Source: Sphingomonas yabuuchiae
GTDB taxonomy: Bacteria; Pseudomonadota; Alphaproteobacteria; Sphingomonadales; Sphingomonadaceae
DNA length: 64,000 nt
Assembly: GCF_014199595.1 (NCBI RefSeq)
Contig: NZ_JACHNX010000001.1
Coordinates: 558,001 to 622,000, forward strand
Direction of reading: 5' to 3'
Position numbers and translations under genes: made by a program. Positions 1 through 7,361 of the stretch are shown one piece after another. Positions within the stretch are counted from its first letter, which is position 1, and every line of letters begins with the position of its first letter. The notes under the pieces are model-generated. The model searched no databases and had not been told where the DNA came from. It saw only the letters and a list, made by a program, of their open reading frames with translations.

Positions 1-816
1 GCCGCCGCGATGCACGAGATCACCGAGACGGTGCGCGAGACGGCGGAAAACGCCAAGCGCGCCAATCAGGCGGTCACCGAAACCCGCACCGATGCCGACC
101 AGTCGACCGATGTGGTGCGCAAGGCCGTCGAGGCGATGCATGGCATCGAACGCTCGTCGCATGAGATCAGCGAGATCATCGCGGTGATCGACGGCATCGC
201 CTTCCAGACCAATTTGCTGGCGCTGAACGCCGGTGTCGAAGCGGCGCGCGCCGGTGACGCGGGCAAGGGCTTCGCGGTCGTCGCCTCCGAGGTGCGGGCG
301 CTGGCGCAGCGTTCGGCCGACGCGGCCAAGGACGTGAAGGAGCGGATCACCGCTTCGACCCAGCAGGTCGATACCGGGGTGCAACTGGTCGCGCAGGCGG
401 GCAATGCGCTGACCCGCATCACCGGGCGGATCGGCGAGATCAACGCGCTTGTCTCCGACATCGCCTCGGCCGCGGCGCAGCAGGCGACCGGCCTGCAGCA
501 GGTGAACACCGCCGTCGCCGAGATGGACGGCGTGACCCAGCAGAATGCCGCGATGGTCGAACAGGCCACCGCCGCCGCGCGCAGCCTGTCCGAGGAAACC
601 GGCCACATGACCCGCGAGGTCGGCCGCTTCCGCCTGATCGACGGCGGCATGGTCGCGCGGGCCCCCGCGCCGGTGGTCCATCACTCGCCGGTCCACCAGC
701 TTCAGGCCCGGGTGGCGCAGGCGACGCCCCGCATCGCCGCCGCTCCGCGCGTCGCCCGCGCATCGAGTGCCGCCGCCGCGGTCGTGGTCGACGACGGCGA
801 CTGGTCGGAATTCTGA
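1..816 (+). CDS. Methyl-accepting chemotaxis protein, C-terminal part (5' end outside window)
   Basis: This is the cytoplasmic signalling domain of a chemoreceptor, which controls the CheA kinase through CheW. The reading frame is open from base 1, so the gene begins upstream. The conserved hairpin tip is visible (IAFQTNLLALNAGVEAARAG, then GFAVVASEVRALAQRS), followed by a long coiled-coil return arm. After about residue 210 comes an Ala/Pro/Val-rich flexible linker, and the protein ends in DWSEF. That tail fits the x-W-x-x-F pentapeptide that tethers CheR/CheB in receptors such as Tar and Tsr (ending NWETF). The sensor and membrane segments are not in view, so the ligand is unknown. The gene converges on psd. 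Confidence 0.95.
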   Translation, partial: AAAMHEITETVRETAENAKRANQAVTETRTDADQSTDVVRKAVEAMHGIERSSHEISEIIAVIDGIAFQTNLLALNAGVEAARAGDAGKGFAVVASEVRALAQRSADAAKDVKERITASTQQVDTGVQLVAQAGNALTRITGRIGEINALVSDIASAAAQQATGLQQVNTAVAEMDGVTQQNAAMVEQATAAARSLSEETGHMTREVGRFRLIDGGMVARAPAPVVHHSPVHQLQARVAQATPRIAAAPRVARASSAAAAVVVDDGDWSEF

Positions 817-850
817 TCCCCCTAAAGGGGGAGGCGGCAAAGCCTGTTCG

Positions 851-1708
851 TTACAATTGCCCGACGATCGTCCCGGCGCGGATCGCTTGTCCCTCGACCA
901 GCGATCCCGCCAGTGTCATGCCCTTGGGCAGGAACAGGATGATGGTCGAGCCATGCTCGAACCAGCCCATTTCCTCTCCCTTGCCAATGCGGGCGGAACA
1001 GGCGGTGCGGCCGGGGCCGTGGTCGCGGAGTGTCGCAACGGTATCCAGGCAGTGGAGGCGGATGCTCGCCACCAGGATCGCCGCGACCGGCACGATCAGC
1101 AGCGGCTGGCCCGAGATCAACATCCGCGCCTCGATCACCGCGCGTTCGTTGCGGCAGAACAGGCGCTCGACCCGTTTCAACGCGATGGGATTCACGTTCC
1201 AGCAGTCGCCCGACAGATAGGTCACGCCCTCCACCACGATATCCGTCGGCGCATGGAAACGATGATACATGCCCGCCGTCAGCCGCAGGGTCAGGAACGA
1301 CCCGTCGCGGAAACGCTCGACCAGTCCGGGATCGGGGATCAGGTCGCCCAGCGTATAGGGGAAGCCCTTTACCTGATAGAGCCGGTCGCCCTCGATCCGG
1401 CCATGTGCGCCGACCAGTGCGTCGCAGGGGGAGGCGATGGTATCGGGGTCGCTGTCGAAGACGCGCGCGCCGTCGCGCAAGGGACGGACGAAACCGTCGC
1501 GCAGCGATCGGAACCGGGTCGTGCGCGCATCCGACAGGTCGACGCCTGCGAAGAATTTCCAAAGCGCCAGGCTGGGCCTGGCGATCAGCGGATGCTCGAT
1601 CCGGGCAAGCCACCCGACCAGTTTCGTCGCGAATCGACGCGGCAGGCGGTTGGTGACGAGGAAATTGATGTCCTCGTTCAGGAAGAACCGCATGATGGGT
1701 CCGCGCAT
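851..1708 (-). CDS. psd: Phosphatidylserine decarboxylase proenzyme
   Basis: The enzyme decarboxylates phosphatidylserine to phosphatidylethanolamine at the inner membrane. Near the C-terminus is FEHGSTIILFLPKG, whose Gly-Ser pair is the autocatalytic cleavage site that makes the pyruvoyl group. The segment GMYHRFHAPTDIVVEG upstream is also typical. At 285 residues the length is normal. Of the nearby start codons, the ATG at 1708 is preferred because GGAGG lies seven bases before it; an ATG at 1714 lies too close. It is divergent from the aminotransferase with under 40 bp between them, so their promoters must overlap or lie inside coding sequence. With the methyltransferase at 4256 it would supply a PE-to-PC route. 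Confidence 0.93.
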   Translation of the reverse strand: MRGPIMRFFLNEDINFLVTNRLPRRFATKLVGWLARIEHPLIARPSLALWKFFAGVDLSDARTTRFRSLRDGFVRPLRDGARVFDSDPDTIASPCDALVGAHGRIEGDRLYQVKGFPYTLGDLIPDPGLVERFRDGSFLTLRLTAGMYHRFHAPTDIVVEGVTYLSGDCWNVNPIALKRVERLFCRNERAVIEARMLISGQPLLIVPVAAILVASIRLHCLDTVATLRDHGPGRTACSARIGKGEEMGWFEHGSTIILFLPKGMTLAGSLVEGQAIRAGTIVGQL

Positions 1709-1746
1709 TGTCATGCCTCCGTCATGGGTACGCGGTCAAAGGCCGC

Positions 1747-3426
1747 ATGAACCCGATTCTCACTGGCCTGCTGGCCGCTTCCGCCGGTGCCGTTGCCCTG
1801 ACGAAGGGGCATCGGCGGCTGACCCTGTCGCGCGCCAAGCATCCGGGGCTGGGCGGGCATGTTCGCATGGCCAAGCGGATTGCCGGGCAGATCCCGTTCT
1901 ACAGCTATGGCGAGGACCGCTTCTTCCGCGTCGACGATGCGCCGGACGCGATTGCCGACCAGCGGCGCGCGGGCTTCGAGCGGTTGGGCGCGGTCTTCGC
2001 CGAGCGATACACACAGACGCTGGCGCTGACCCGCGAGGCGCGCGGCGGCCTCTCCGACCTGCAATTCACCGGCGCGTATCGCGTGCCGTTCCAGTTCCGC
2101 GAGAAGGTGCGCACGACGCTGGCCACGGGCGCCTTCTATCAGCGATCGGAAGGGCCGATGCTGGTCGATCTGGACGGCAACCGGCTGATCGACCTGACCG
2201 GCTCCTACGGCGTCAACCTGTTCGGCAACGACTTCTACAAACGGACCATGGCCGAGGGGGCGGCGATGGTGGCCGATCTGGGCGGGGTGCTGGGGTCCTT
2301 CCACCCGGTCGTCGCCGACAATGTCCGCCGCCTGACGACCCTGACGGGCATGGACGAGGTGTCGTTCCACATGTCGGGCACCGAGGCGGTGATGCAGGCG
2401 GTGCGGCTCGCGCGTTACCACACCAGACGTCCGCGTCTGGTGCGCTTCGCGGGCGCCTATCATGGCTGGTGGGGCGATGTTCAGCCCGGCATCGGCAATC
2501 CCGTACCCGCCGACCGGACGCTGACGCTGGCCGACATGTCCGATCGGACGCTGAAGGTGCTGGCGACGCGCAAGGACATCGCCTGTGTGCTGGTCAACCC
2601 GCTCCAGGCGATGCATCCCAATGGTTCGGCGCCGTCGGACGGGCAGTTGGTCGATGGCGGGCGCAAGGCGGGGGCAGATCTGGCCGCCTATCGCGAATGG
2701 CTGCACAAGCTGGCCGAGACCTGTCGTGCGAACGGCATCGTCCTGATCTTCGACGAGGTGTTCATGGGCTTCCGCCTGGCGAAGGGTGGGATGCCCGAAT
2801 ATTTCGGGGTGAAGCCCGACCTGATCACCTATGGCAAGACGCTGGGCGGCGGCCTGCCGGTCGGCGTGTTGTGCGGCCCGGCGCATCTGATGAAGCGCTG
2901 GCGCGAGGATCGCCCGGTCGACATCTGCTTTGCGCGCGGGACCTTCAATTCGCACCCCATGGTGATGGGGGCGATGAACGCCTTTCTCCAGCGGCTGGAA
3001 ACGCCTGAGGTAGCCGCCTTGTATGACGGACTGGACGAGCGATGGAATGCGCGGGCCGCGATGTTCAACGCACGGATGGCGGAAGCGGGACTGCCCCTGT
3101 CGGTCGCGCATGTCCAGACGATCTGGACCATCCTCTATTTGGTCGCCTCGCCCTATAACTGGATGCTGCAATATTATCTCCGGGCGCACGGCTTGGCGTT
3201 GAGCTGGGTCGGGACCGGGCGGCTGATCTTCAGCCTCGACATCGACGACACCCTGTTCGCCGATATTTGCGACCGCTTCGTTGCAGCGGGACAACAGATG
3301 CGTGACGATGGCTGGTGGTGGACGTCGCCCGATGCACCGCAGGAGTTGAAGGCGGCGAACAAGGCGATCCGGCGGCGGATATTGAAGGAGTCGCTGGCGG
3401 TCAGGTTGGGGCAGGGGGAGGGCTGA
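1747..3426 (+). CDS. Class III PLP-dependent aminotransferase with N-terminal extension
   Basis: Residues from about 135 to 480 form a class III aminotransferase/glutamate-1-semialdehyde aminomutase-type domain. It shows MSGTEAVMQAVRLAR, AYHGWWG, the cofactor aspartate in FDEVFMGFR and the Schiff-base lysine in YGKTLGGGLPVG. At 559 residues it is well over 100 residues longer than typical members (about 430); the extra part is mostly at the N-terminus, starts with a hydrophobic stretch and has no recognised fold. The ATG at 1747 is chosen because the hydrophobic start fits and the upstream codons overlap psd. The substrate cannot be told; hemL and polyketide-linked aminotransferases share the fold. 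The pairing with psd hints at amino-lipid chemistry, but that is inference. Confidence 0.85.
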   Translation: MNPILTGLLAASAGAVALTKGHRRLTLSRAKHPGLGGHVRMAKRIAGQIPFYSYGEDRFFRVDDAPDAIADQRRAGFERLGAVFAERYTQTLALTREARGGLSDLQFTGAYRVPFQFREKVRTTLATGAFYQRSEGPMLVDLDGNRLIDLTGSYGVNLFGNDFYKRTMAEGAAMVADLGGVLGSFHPVVADNVRRLTTLTGMDEVSFHMSGTEAVMQAVRLARYHTRRPRLVRFAGAYHGWWGDVQPGIGNPVPADRTLTLADMSDRTLKVLATRKDIACVLVNPLQAMHPNGSAPSDGQLVDGGRKAGADLAAYREWLHKLAETCRANGIVLIFDEVFMGFRLAKGGMPEYFGVKPDLITYGKTLGGGLPVGVLCGPAHLMKRWREDRPVDICFARGTFNSHPMVMGAMNAFLQRLETPEVAALYDGLDERWNARAAMFNARMAEAGLPLSVAHVQTIWTILYLVASPYNWMLQYYLRAHGLALSWVGTGRLIFSLDIDDTLFADICDRFVAAGQQMRDDGWWWTSPDAPQELKAANKAIRRRILKESLAVRLGQGEG

Positions 3427-3443
3427 CCTCTCGCATCTTAAAA

Positions 3444-3551
3444 GCCCCTCTCCCGGCAGGGGGAGGGGTTGGGGAGGGGCAAGGGCCACGGGAGTTGGTC
3501 TCTGTGAGACTCCGTGCCCTCCCCCAACCCCTCCCGCCTGCGGGAGGGGAG
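3444..3551. repeat. Palindromic intergenic repeat, family A (inverted pair)
   Basis: Two inverted copies of a C-rich/G-rich unit (core CCCTCCCGC...GCGGGAGGGG) face each other across a short spacer. Each half is itself palindromic. The same family occurs at 16830-16932 and 54183-54285, with one copy inside gspE. It lies between convergent genes and could fold into a strong hairpin acting as a transcription or mRNA-processing boundary. Confidence 0.85.
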
Positions 3552-3635
3552 CGGCCAGGGGCAGGCCGTTTGGAAAAAAGAATGGGCGGCGGTCCCCTTG
3601 GAACCGCCGCCCCGTCCGTCAAATCGCAGCAGAAA

Positions 3636-4259
3636 TCACGCCGCCTTCAGATCCTCGAAATCATCGACATCGTGATGATCCATCCGCTCGCCCTTCATCA
3701 GGCGGCGCGGCGCGCTCTTGTACATCTTGAAGTCGTTGAACGGGTCGGTGACGATCTTGGTCGCCCAGACCAGGCCGGTCTCCAGATCGCGCGCGGCCCA
3801 GAGCTGCATCACCCGCACGAAGATGGCGCTGACGCCCAGGCCCAGCCAGCCGATGCCGACATGGCGCAAATAGCCCATGAAGCCGTCCGGATATTCCAGC
3901 GTGCCGAACAGCGTCGGCTGGATCAGCAGCACGACCGGGATCGCGCCCCAAATGGCCATCAGCACATATTTGCGCGCCAGATTGTAGCCGACCTTGATCT
4001 CTTCCTTATGCTCATGCGTCGCCTTGTTCACATGGTCATAGCCCTTGGGTTCGAAGAAGAAGTGCCCGGCCTGGCGGCTGGTCATCGCCACGCCCCAGGC
4101 GAGCAGGCTGGCCACCGCCGGGTCGATGAACAGCAGGACATAGGCGGTCAGGAAGGTGCAGGCGCTGACGAAGTGCAGGCTCTGATTGACCAGACTGTGA
4201 TGATAATAGCGATGATCGTCCCACCGCTGTTCGGCGAGCTGCGCGCGAAAACCCGTCAT
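3636..4259 (-). CDS. DUF962/Mpo1-like membrane protein
   Basis: A 207-residue protein with about four hydrophobic segments. Two histidine-rich motifs stand out: RYYHHSLVNQSLHF near the N-terminus, and RQAGHFFFEPKGYD after the second membrane segment. They resemble the two motifs of the DUF962/Mpo1 family, whose yeast member is an Fe(II) dioxygenase for 2-hydroxy fatty acids made during sphingolipid turnover. The start at 4259 is set by a 4-bp ATGA overlap with the methyltransferase stop, so the two genes are translationally coupled. Because the organism makes sphingolipids, a 2-hydroxy-acyl oxidation role is attractive but unproven. The C-terminal half (LETGLVWATKIVTDPF) is less typical of the family. 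Confidence 0.6.
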   Translation of the reverse strand: MTGFRAQLAEQRWDDHRYYHHSLVNQSLHFVSACTFLTAYVLLFIDPAVASLLAWGVAMTSRQAGHFFFEPKGYDHVNKATHEHKEEIKVGYNLARKYVLMAIWGAIPVVLLIQPTLFGTLEYPDGFMGYLRHVGIGWLGLGVSAIFVRVMQLWAARDLETGLVWATKIVTDPFNDFKMYKSAPRRLMKGERMDHHDVDDFEDLKAA

Positions 4260-4933
4260 TGGACATGTCCTTGGAGGGAAGGCTGACGCTTGGCGAAGCG
4301 GACCAGCGAGAAATGGCCGAGCGGGGGCAGGGGGCGGCTTTCGACCAGCTCCACATCGCCGCGCGTCGCCGCCCAATTGGTGTAGCGCTCGAACGGAAAA
4401 TCGGTGCGGAAGCCCAGGCGGCTGGTGATCGGCATCAACGTCTTTTCGATCCGGCCGCGCAGGCCATCGCCTGCACCCACCCGCGTCGCGATCACGATCT
4501 CGCCGCCGGGACGACAGATGCGCGCGAACTCGTCCAGCGCCTTTTCCGGGTTGGGCACCGCGGTGATGACATATTGCGCGACCACCACGTCGAAGCTGTT
4601 GTCGGCGAATTGCAGCGCCTCGGCATCGCCATAAGCGATCTGCTCGACATGGGAGAGGTTGCCGCGCTTCACCCGTTCGCGCGCCTTGTCGAGCATGGGC
4701 TCGGACAGGTCGACGCCGACGATGCGGTTCGCCCGCGAATATTGGGGCAGCGAAATGCCGGTGCCGACCCCCACCTCGATGATGCGACCGCCGATGCGTT
4801 CGGCGGCGACGATGGCGGCGGAACGGCCTTTCTTGAAGACGGGGCCGAAGACCAGATCATAGACAGGCGACCAGCGATCATAGGCCTTGGTGACGCTGGC
4901 GGTACTCATCTGCGTTGCCATCGAAAGGGGCAT
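4256..4933 (-). CDS. pmtA: Phosphatidylethanolamine N-methyltransferase, PmtA type
   Basis: A class I SAM-dependent methyltransferase. The SAM-binding loop is IIEVGVGTGISLPQY, followed by the acidic ribose-binding residue in VGVDLSEPML. The N-terminal YDLVFGPVFKKGR and this motif I match the Rhodobacter-type phosphatidylethanolamine methyltransferases, which methylate PE stepwise to phosphatidylcholine. The length (225 residues) fits that family. Three in-frame ATGs lie within 25 bases; none has a clear ribosome-binding site, so the start may lie at 4921 or 4909. It is the first gene of a two-gene operon with the DUF962-like protein, and its substrate PE would come from the nearby psd. Confidence 0.82.
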   Translation of the reverse strand: MPLSMATQMSTASVTKAYDRWSPVYDLVFGPVFKKGRSAAIVAAERIGGRIIEVGVGTGISLPQYSRANRIVGVDLSEPMLDKARERVKRGNLSHVEQIAYGDAEALQFADNSFDVVVAQYVITAVPNPEKALDEFARICRPGGEIVIATRVGAGDGLRGRIEKTLMPITSRLGFRTDFPFERYTNWAATRGDVELVESRPLPPLGHFSLVRFAKRQPSLQGHVQ

Positions 4934-5417
4934 CCCGTTGAACGACGATGCGATCCCTGTTTGCAGCAGGCGGTGACAGTTTCACGACAAATCAGGCTTC
5001 GCTTGCGAGATTTTCGCAATAGCGCAACGAATATGTCATCATCCGTGCATGAATATGTCGCACATGTTGGATAGAGGATAACGTAGAGGTGCTGTCTCCT
5101 TGTGGCAGCGACATGATCTAAACTGCACGCGTGCCGCTGAATGCGGGCGCCCTGATCCTCTATACTTGGCTGATTTGAATATATTTGGTGCTGCGACTCG
5201 GCTGTTCCGAGTTGGTGGGCCCATCCGCCAATGGTGACGGCGGCCCATCGCACGGCCATGGCGGCACGGGATGACCCGATTTTTCGGCAGGCCATAACGC
5301 ATGGTGCGTTTTGCCATTCGCTTGGCGTTTTCTGCCACGCATTGGCATTACACACCGGTGCAAAAATTGCTAAGCCATTGAAATACCGTGCTTCATGTGT
5401 ATGGCATGACTAATGCA
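4934..5417. other. Gene-free region with tandem direct repeats
   Basis: No convincing gene is present. The stretch is more AT-rich than its surroundings and lies between the divergent pmtA and the small secreted protein. Two identical 9-base copies of GAATATGTC start at 5029 and 5051, exactly 22 bases (two helical turns) apart, about 100 bases upstream of pmtA. Near 5300-5340 two GCGTTTT-type words followed by GCCA are repeated. Both look like protein-binding sites rather than coding sequence. Confidence 0.5.
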
Positions 5418-5458
5418 GTAACTCACATGCCGGGGTGATCCGGCATAAAGGGAGTTAC
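5418..5458 (+). promoter_or_regulatory. 5'-UTR hairpin covering the ribosome-binding site of the next gene
   Basis: An outer stem GTAACTC (5418-5424) pairs with GAGTTAC (5452-5458), and an inner stem ATGCCGG (5427-5433) pairs with CCGGCAT (5440-5446) around a six-base loop. The Shine-Dalgarno AAGGGAG (5448-5454) lies in the internal bulge and outer stem, so folding would partly hide it. The start codon follows at 5463. Both stems are perfect. A regulatory role (thermosensor-like or attenuating) is inferred. Confidence 0.5.
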
Positions 5459-5462
5459 CACC

Positions 5463-5738
5463 ATGTTGCTGACACTGCTGATCGCATCGACCCTGTCCGC
5501 CGCTCCGGCCCGCCCGGCCGTCGAGCCCGCGCCCACCACGCCGAACGCCGTCACGCTGAACACCGTCGCCGTGGCGACGAGCGGCGCGGAGCCCTCGGTC
5601 ATGCCGTCCAAGGCGACGCGCTACTGCGTCGTCGCGCAGATCACCGGCTCGCACCTGCCGATCAAGGTCTGCCGCACCGCCGACGACTGGATCGCGATGG
5701 ACGGCCAGATCCCCACCGGCCGCATCGCGCGTCGCTGA
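5463..5738 (+). CDS. Small exported protein with RYC...KVC motif
   Basis: A 91-residue protein with a hydrophobic N-terminal signal sequence (cleavage likely after about residue 14-16), then a Pro/Ala/Thr-rich stretch. It ends in a compact domain containing RYC (Cys55) and KVCRTADDW (Cys70). The next gene encodes a similar protein with exactly the same Cys-x14-Cys spacing, so the pair arose by duplication. The two cysteines could form a disulfide in the periplasm. The function is unknown. The start has a good Shine-Dalgarno that lies within the upstream hairpin. Confidence 0.75.
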   Translation: MLLTLLIASTLSAAPARPAVEPAPTTPNAVTLNTVAVATSGAEPSVMPSKATRYCVVAQITGSHLPIKVCRTADDWIAMDGQIPTGRIARR

Positions 5739-5761
5739 TCCTCGAATAGCGGAGACCCATC

Positions 5762-6028
5762 ATGATGTTCGCCCTGCTCGCCGCCGCTGCCGCCCTGTCG
5801 GCTCCGTCGTCCGCCCCGTCGCCGCGCGAGGAAGCCGTAAGGCCCGCCGCCGCCGCCGTCGAAACCGCAGCCCTGCCGACCACGCCGACGGCCGCCGCCA
5901 AGCCGACCCGCTATTGTTTCCTGAATGTCGAGGAAGACCATATCATGCGCGGCAAGGTCTGCATGACGCGCAAGCAATGGCTGTGGCGCGGTGTCGACCC
6001 GCTGACCTATATCGGCCGCACCAAGTGA
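5762..6028 (+). CDS. Small exported protein, paralogue of the preceding gene
   Basis: An 88-residue protein with a signal peptide (hydrophobic run over residues 2-13), an Ala/Pro-rich linker and a C-terminal domain. The domain carries RYC (Cys52), KVCMTRKQW (Cys67) and a closing GVDPLTYIGR. The Cys-x14-Cys spacing, the preceding TR, the KVC motif and a Trp five or six residues later are shared with the upstream gene; the rest differs. Only 23 bases separate the genes, so they are probably co-transcribed. A second ATG at 5765 is an equally possible start. The function is unknown. Confidence 0.73.
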   Translation: MMFALLAAAAALSAPSSAPSPREEAVRPAAAAVETAALPTTPTAAAKPTRYCFLNVEEDHIMRGKVCMTRKQWLWRGVDPLTYIGRTK

Positions 6029-6077
6029 AGCACGGGAAAAGGGGCCGCCTTTCCAAGGACGGCCCCACCCGGCGCGA

Positions 6078-7229
6078 TCAGACCAGATCGCGCGAATAGA
6101 CGTTGTAGATCTTGTTGACGTCGCTCTTGATGGTCTCGGCGATCGAACGCATCCCCTGATTGTCGTCGAGGACCCAGCCGATCTCGCCGCGCGACGCGCC
6201 ATATTTGGTGACCGAGGCCTGGCGGATATATTCGATCATCATGAAAGCGAGCTGGCCCGCCATGCGCGACGCCTGAAGCTCCTTGACCACGCCCATCAGC
6301 GGCACGCGCATCGTCCGCACCTTGGGCGCGCGCAGCCACAGCAGCAGCTTGGCCCAGCCGAAGGGGAGCAGGCTGCCCTTGAGCGGCTTGATCGCCTCGT
6401 TCAGATCGGGGAGCGTGATCATGAACGCCACGGGCTTGCCGTCCAGCTCGGCGATGCGGATCAGGTCGTTGAAGACGATCGGCTTCAGCTTGACGCCGAC
6501 ATCCTTGATCTCGGGCGGGGTGAGGGGGATGAAGCCCCAGTTATCCGACCAGGCATCGTTCAGGATGCTCAGGATGATCGCGGCCTCTTCCTCGAACTTG
6601 GCCTTGTTCACCTCGCGCACGCGAATGCGCTCATTCTTCTCGCCCGATTTGATGATGCGCTGGACGATGGGCGGAAATTCCTGCGTGATGTCCAGCTCAT
6701 AGGTGAAGAGCTGCTTGACGACGCCGTAACCGGCCGCCTCGATCCAGCCCTGATATTCGGGGCGCGCATGGCCCATCATGATCGTCGGGTCCTGGTCGAA
6801 GCCCTGGACCAGCAGACCTGGCTCTTCCCAGACCGATTGCGAGACGGGGCCGATCGCACGGGTCATGCCCTGCTCGCGCAGCCAGCCCTCGGCGGCGGCG
6901 AGCAGCGCCCGGAACACGTCCTGGTTCTCCGCATCCATCAGGCCCCAGAAGCCGACGCCAGGCCCAAAGCCCTTGGACGGCTCCATCTCCAGCGCCAGTG
7001 TGTCGAGATGCGCCGAGATGCGGCCCACGACCTTACCATTCTCCTCCGCCAGGAACAGCTGCGCCTTGGCATGGCTGTACCAGCCATTCTTCTCCGGCGT
7101 GATCAGTCCCAGCGCCTCGCCCCTCAGCGGCGGAACCCAGTGGGGGTCGTCGGCGTAAAGGCGAAAAGGGAAGTCGACGAAGATCTTGCGATCCGACTTC
7201 GACGAGATGGGGCGGATGGAAACGGTCAT
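6078..7229 (-). CDS. GNAT-type acyltransferase-like protein of unknown substrate
   Basis: A 383-residue soluble protein. The N-terminal half has a GNAT-like core: AKAQLFLAEENGKVVGRISAHLD resembles the strand 2-3 region, and a later block has GRPEYQGWIEAAGY-like character. The second half repeats a related layout (RIAELDGKPVAFMITLPD, then AFMMIEYIRQA). This family is common in proteobacteria and usually annotated as N-acetyltransferase without a known substrate. It stands alone, convergent with the small secreted genes and divergent from the desaturase. Biochemical function cannot be predicted further. Confidence 0.75.
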   Translation of the reverse strand: MTVSIRPISSKSDRKIFVDFPFRLYADDPHWVPPLRGEALGLITPEKNGWYSHAKAQLFLAEENGKVVGRISAHLDTLALEMEPSKGFGPGVGFWGLMDAENQDVFRALLAAAEGWLREQGMTRAIGPVSQSVWEEPGLLVQGFDQDPTIMMGHARPEYQGWIEAAGYGVVKQLFTYELDITQEFPPIVQRIIKSGEKNERIRVREVNKAKFEEEAAIILSILNDAWSDNWGFIPLTPPEIKDVGVKLKPIVFNDLIRIAELDGKPVAFMITLPDLNEAIKPLKGSLLPFGWAKLLLWLRAPKVRTMRVPLMGVVKELQASRMAGQLAFMMIEYIRQASVTKYGASRGEIGWVLDDNQGMRSIAETIKSDVNKIYNVYSRDLV

Positions 7230-7361
7230 GGCATGCGGTCCGGCAATGATTTTGCCATCGTTCCTAACCGTCCGCGTCGATCATAGCGAGTGAGGATTCC
7301 GTCATGGCAGGGCGTGGGAATGCCACCGTGTCGCCACTATGTGGGGGCAAAGGATAGAGCT

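Noticed and set aside
1711..3489. 592-codon open frame on the minus strand over the aminotransferase gene
   Set aside because: It mirrors the aminotransferase, which has clear catalytic motifs; the antisense product is Arg/His/Gln-rich without any family motif, as expected from GC-rich codon bias.
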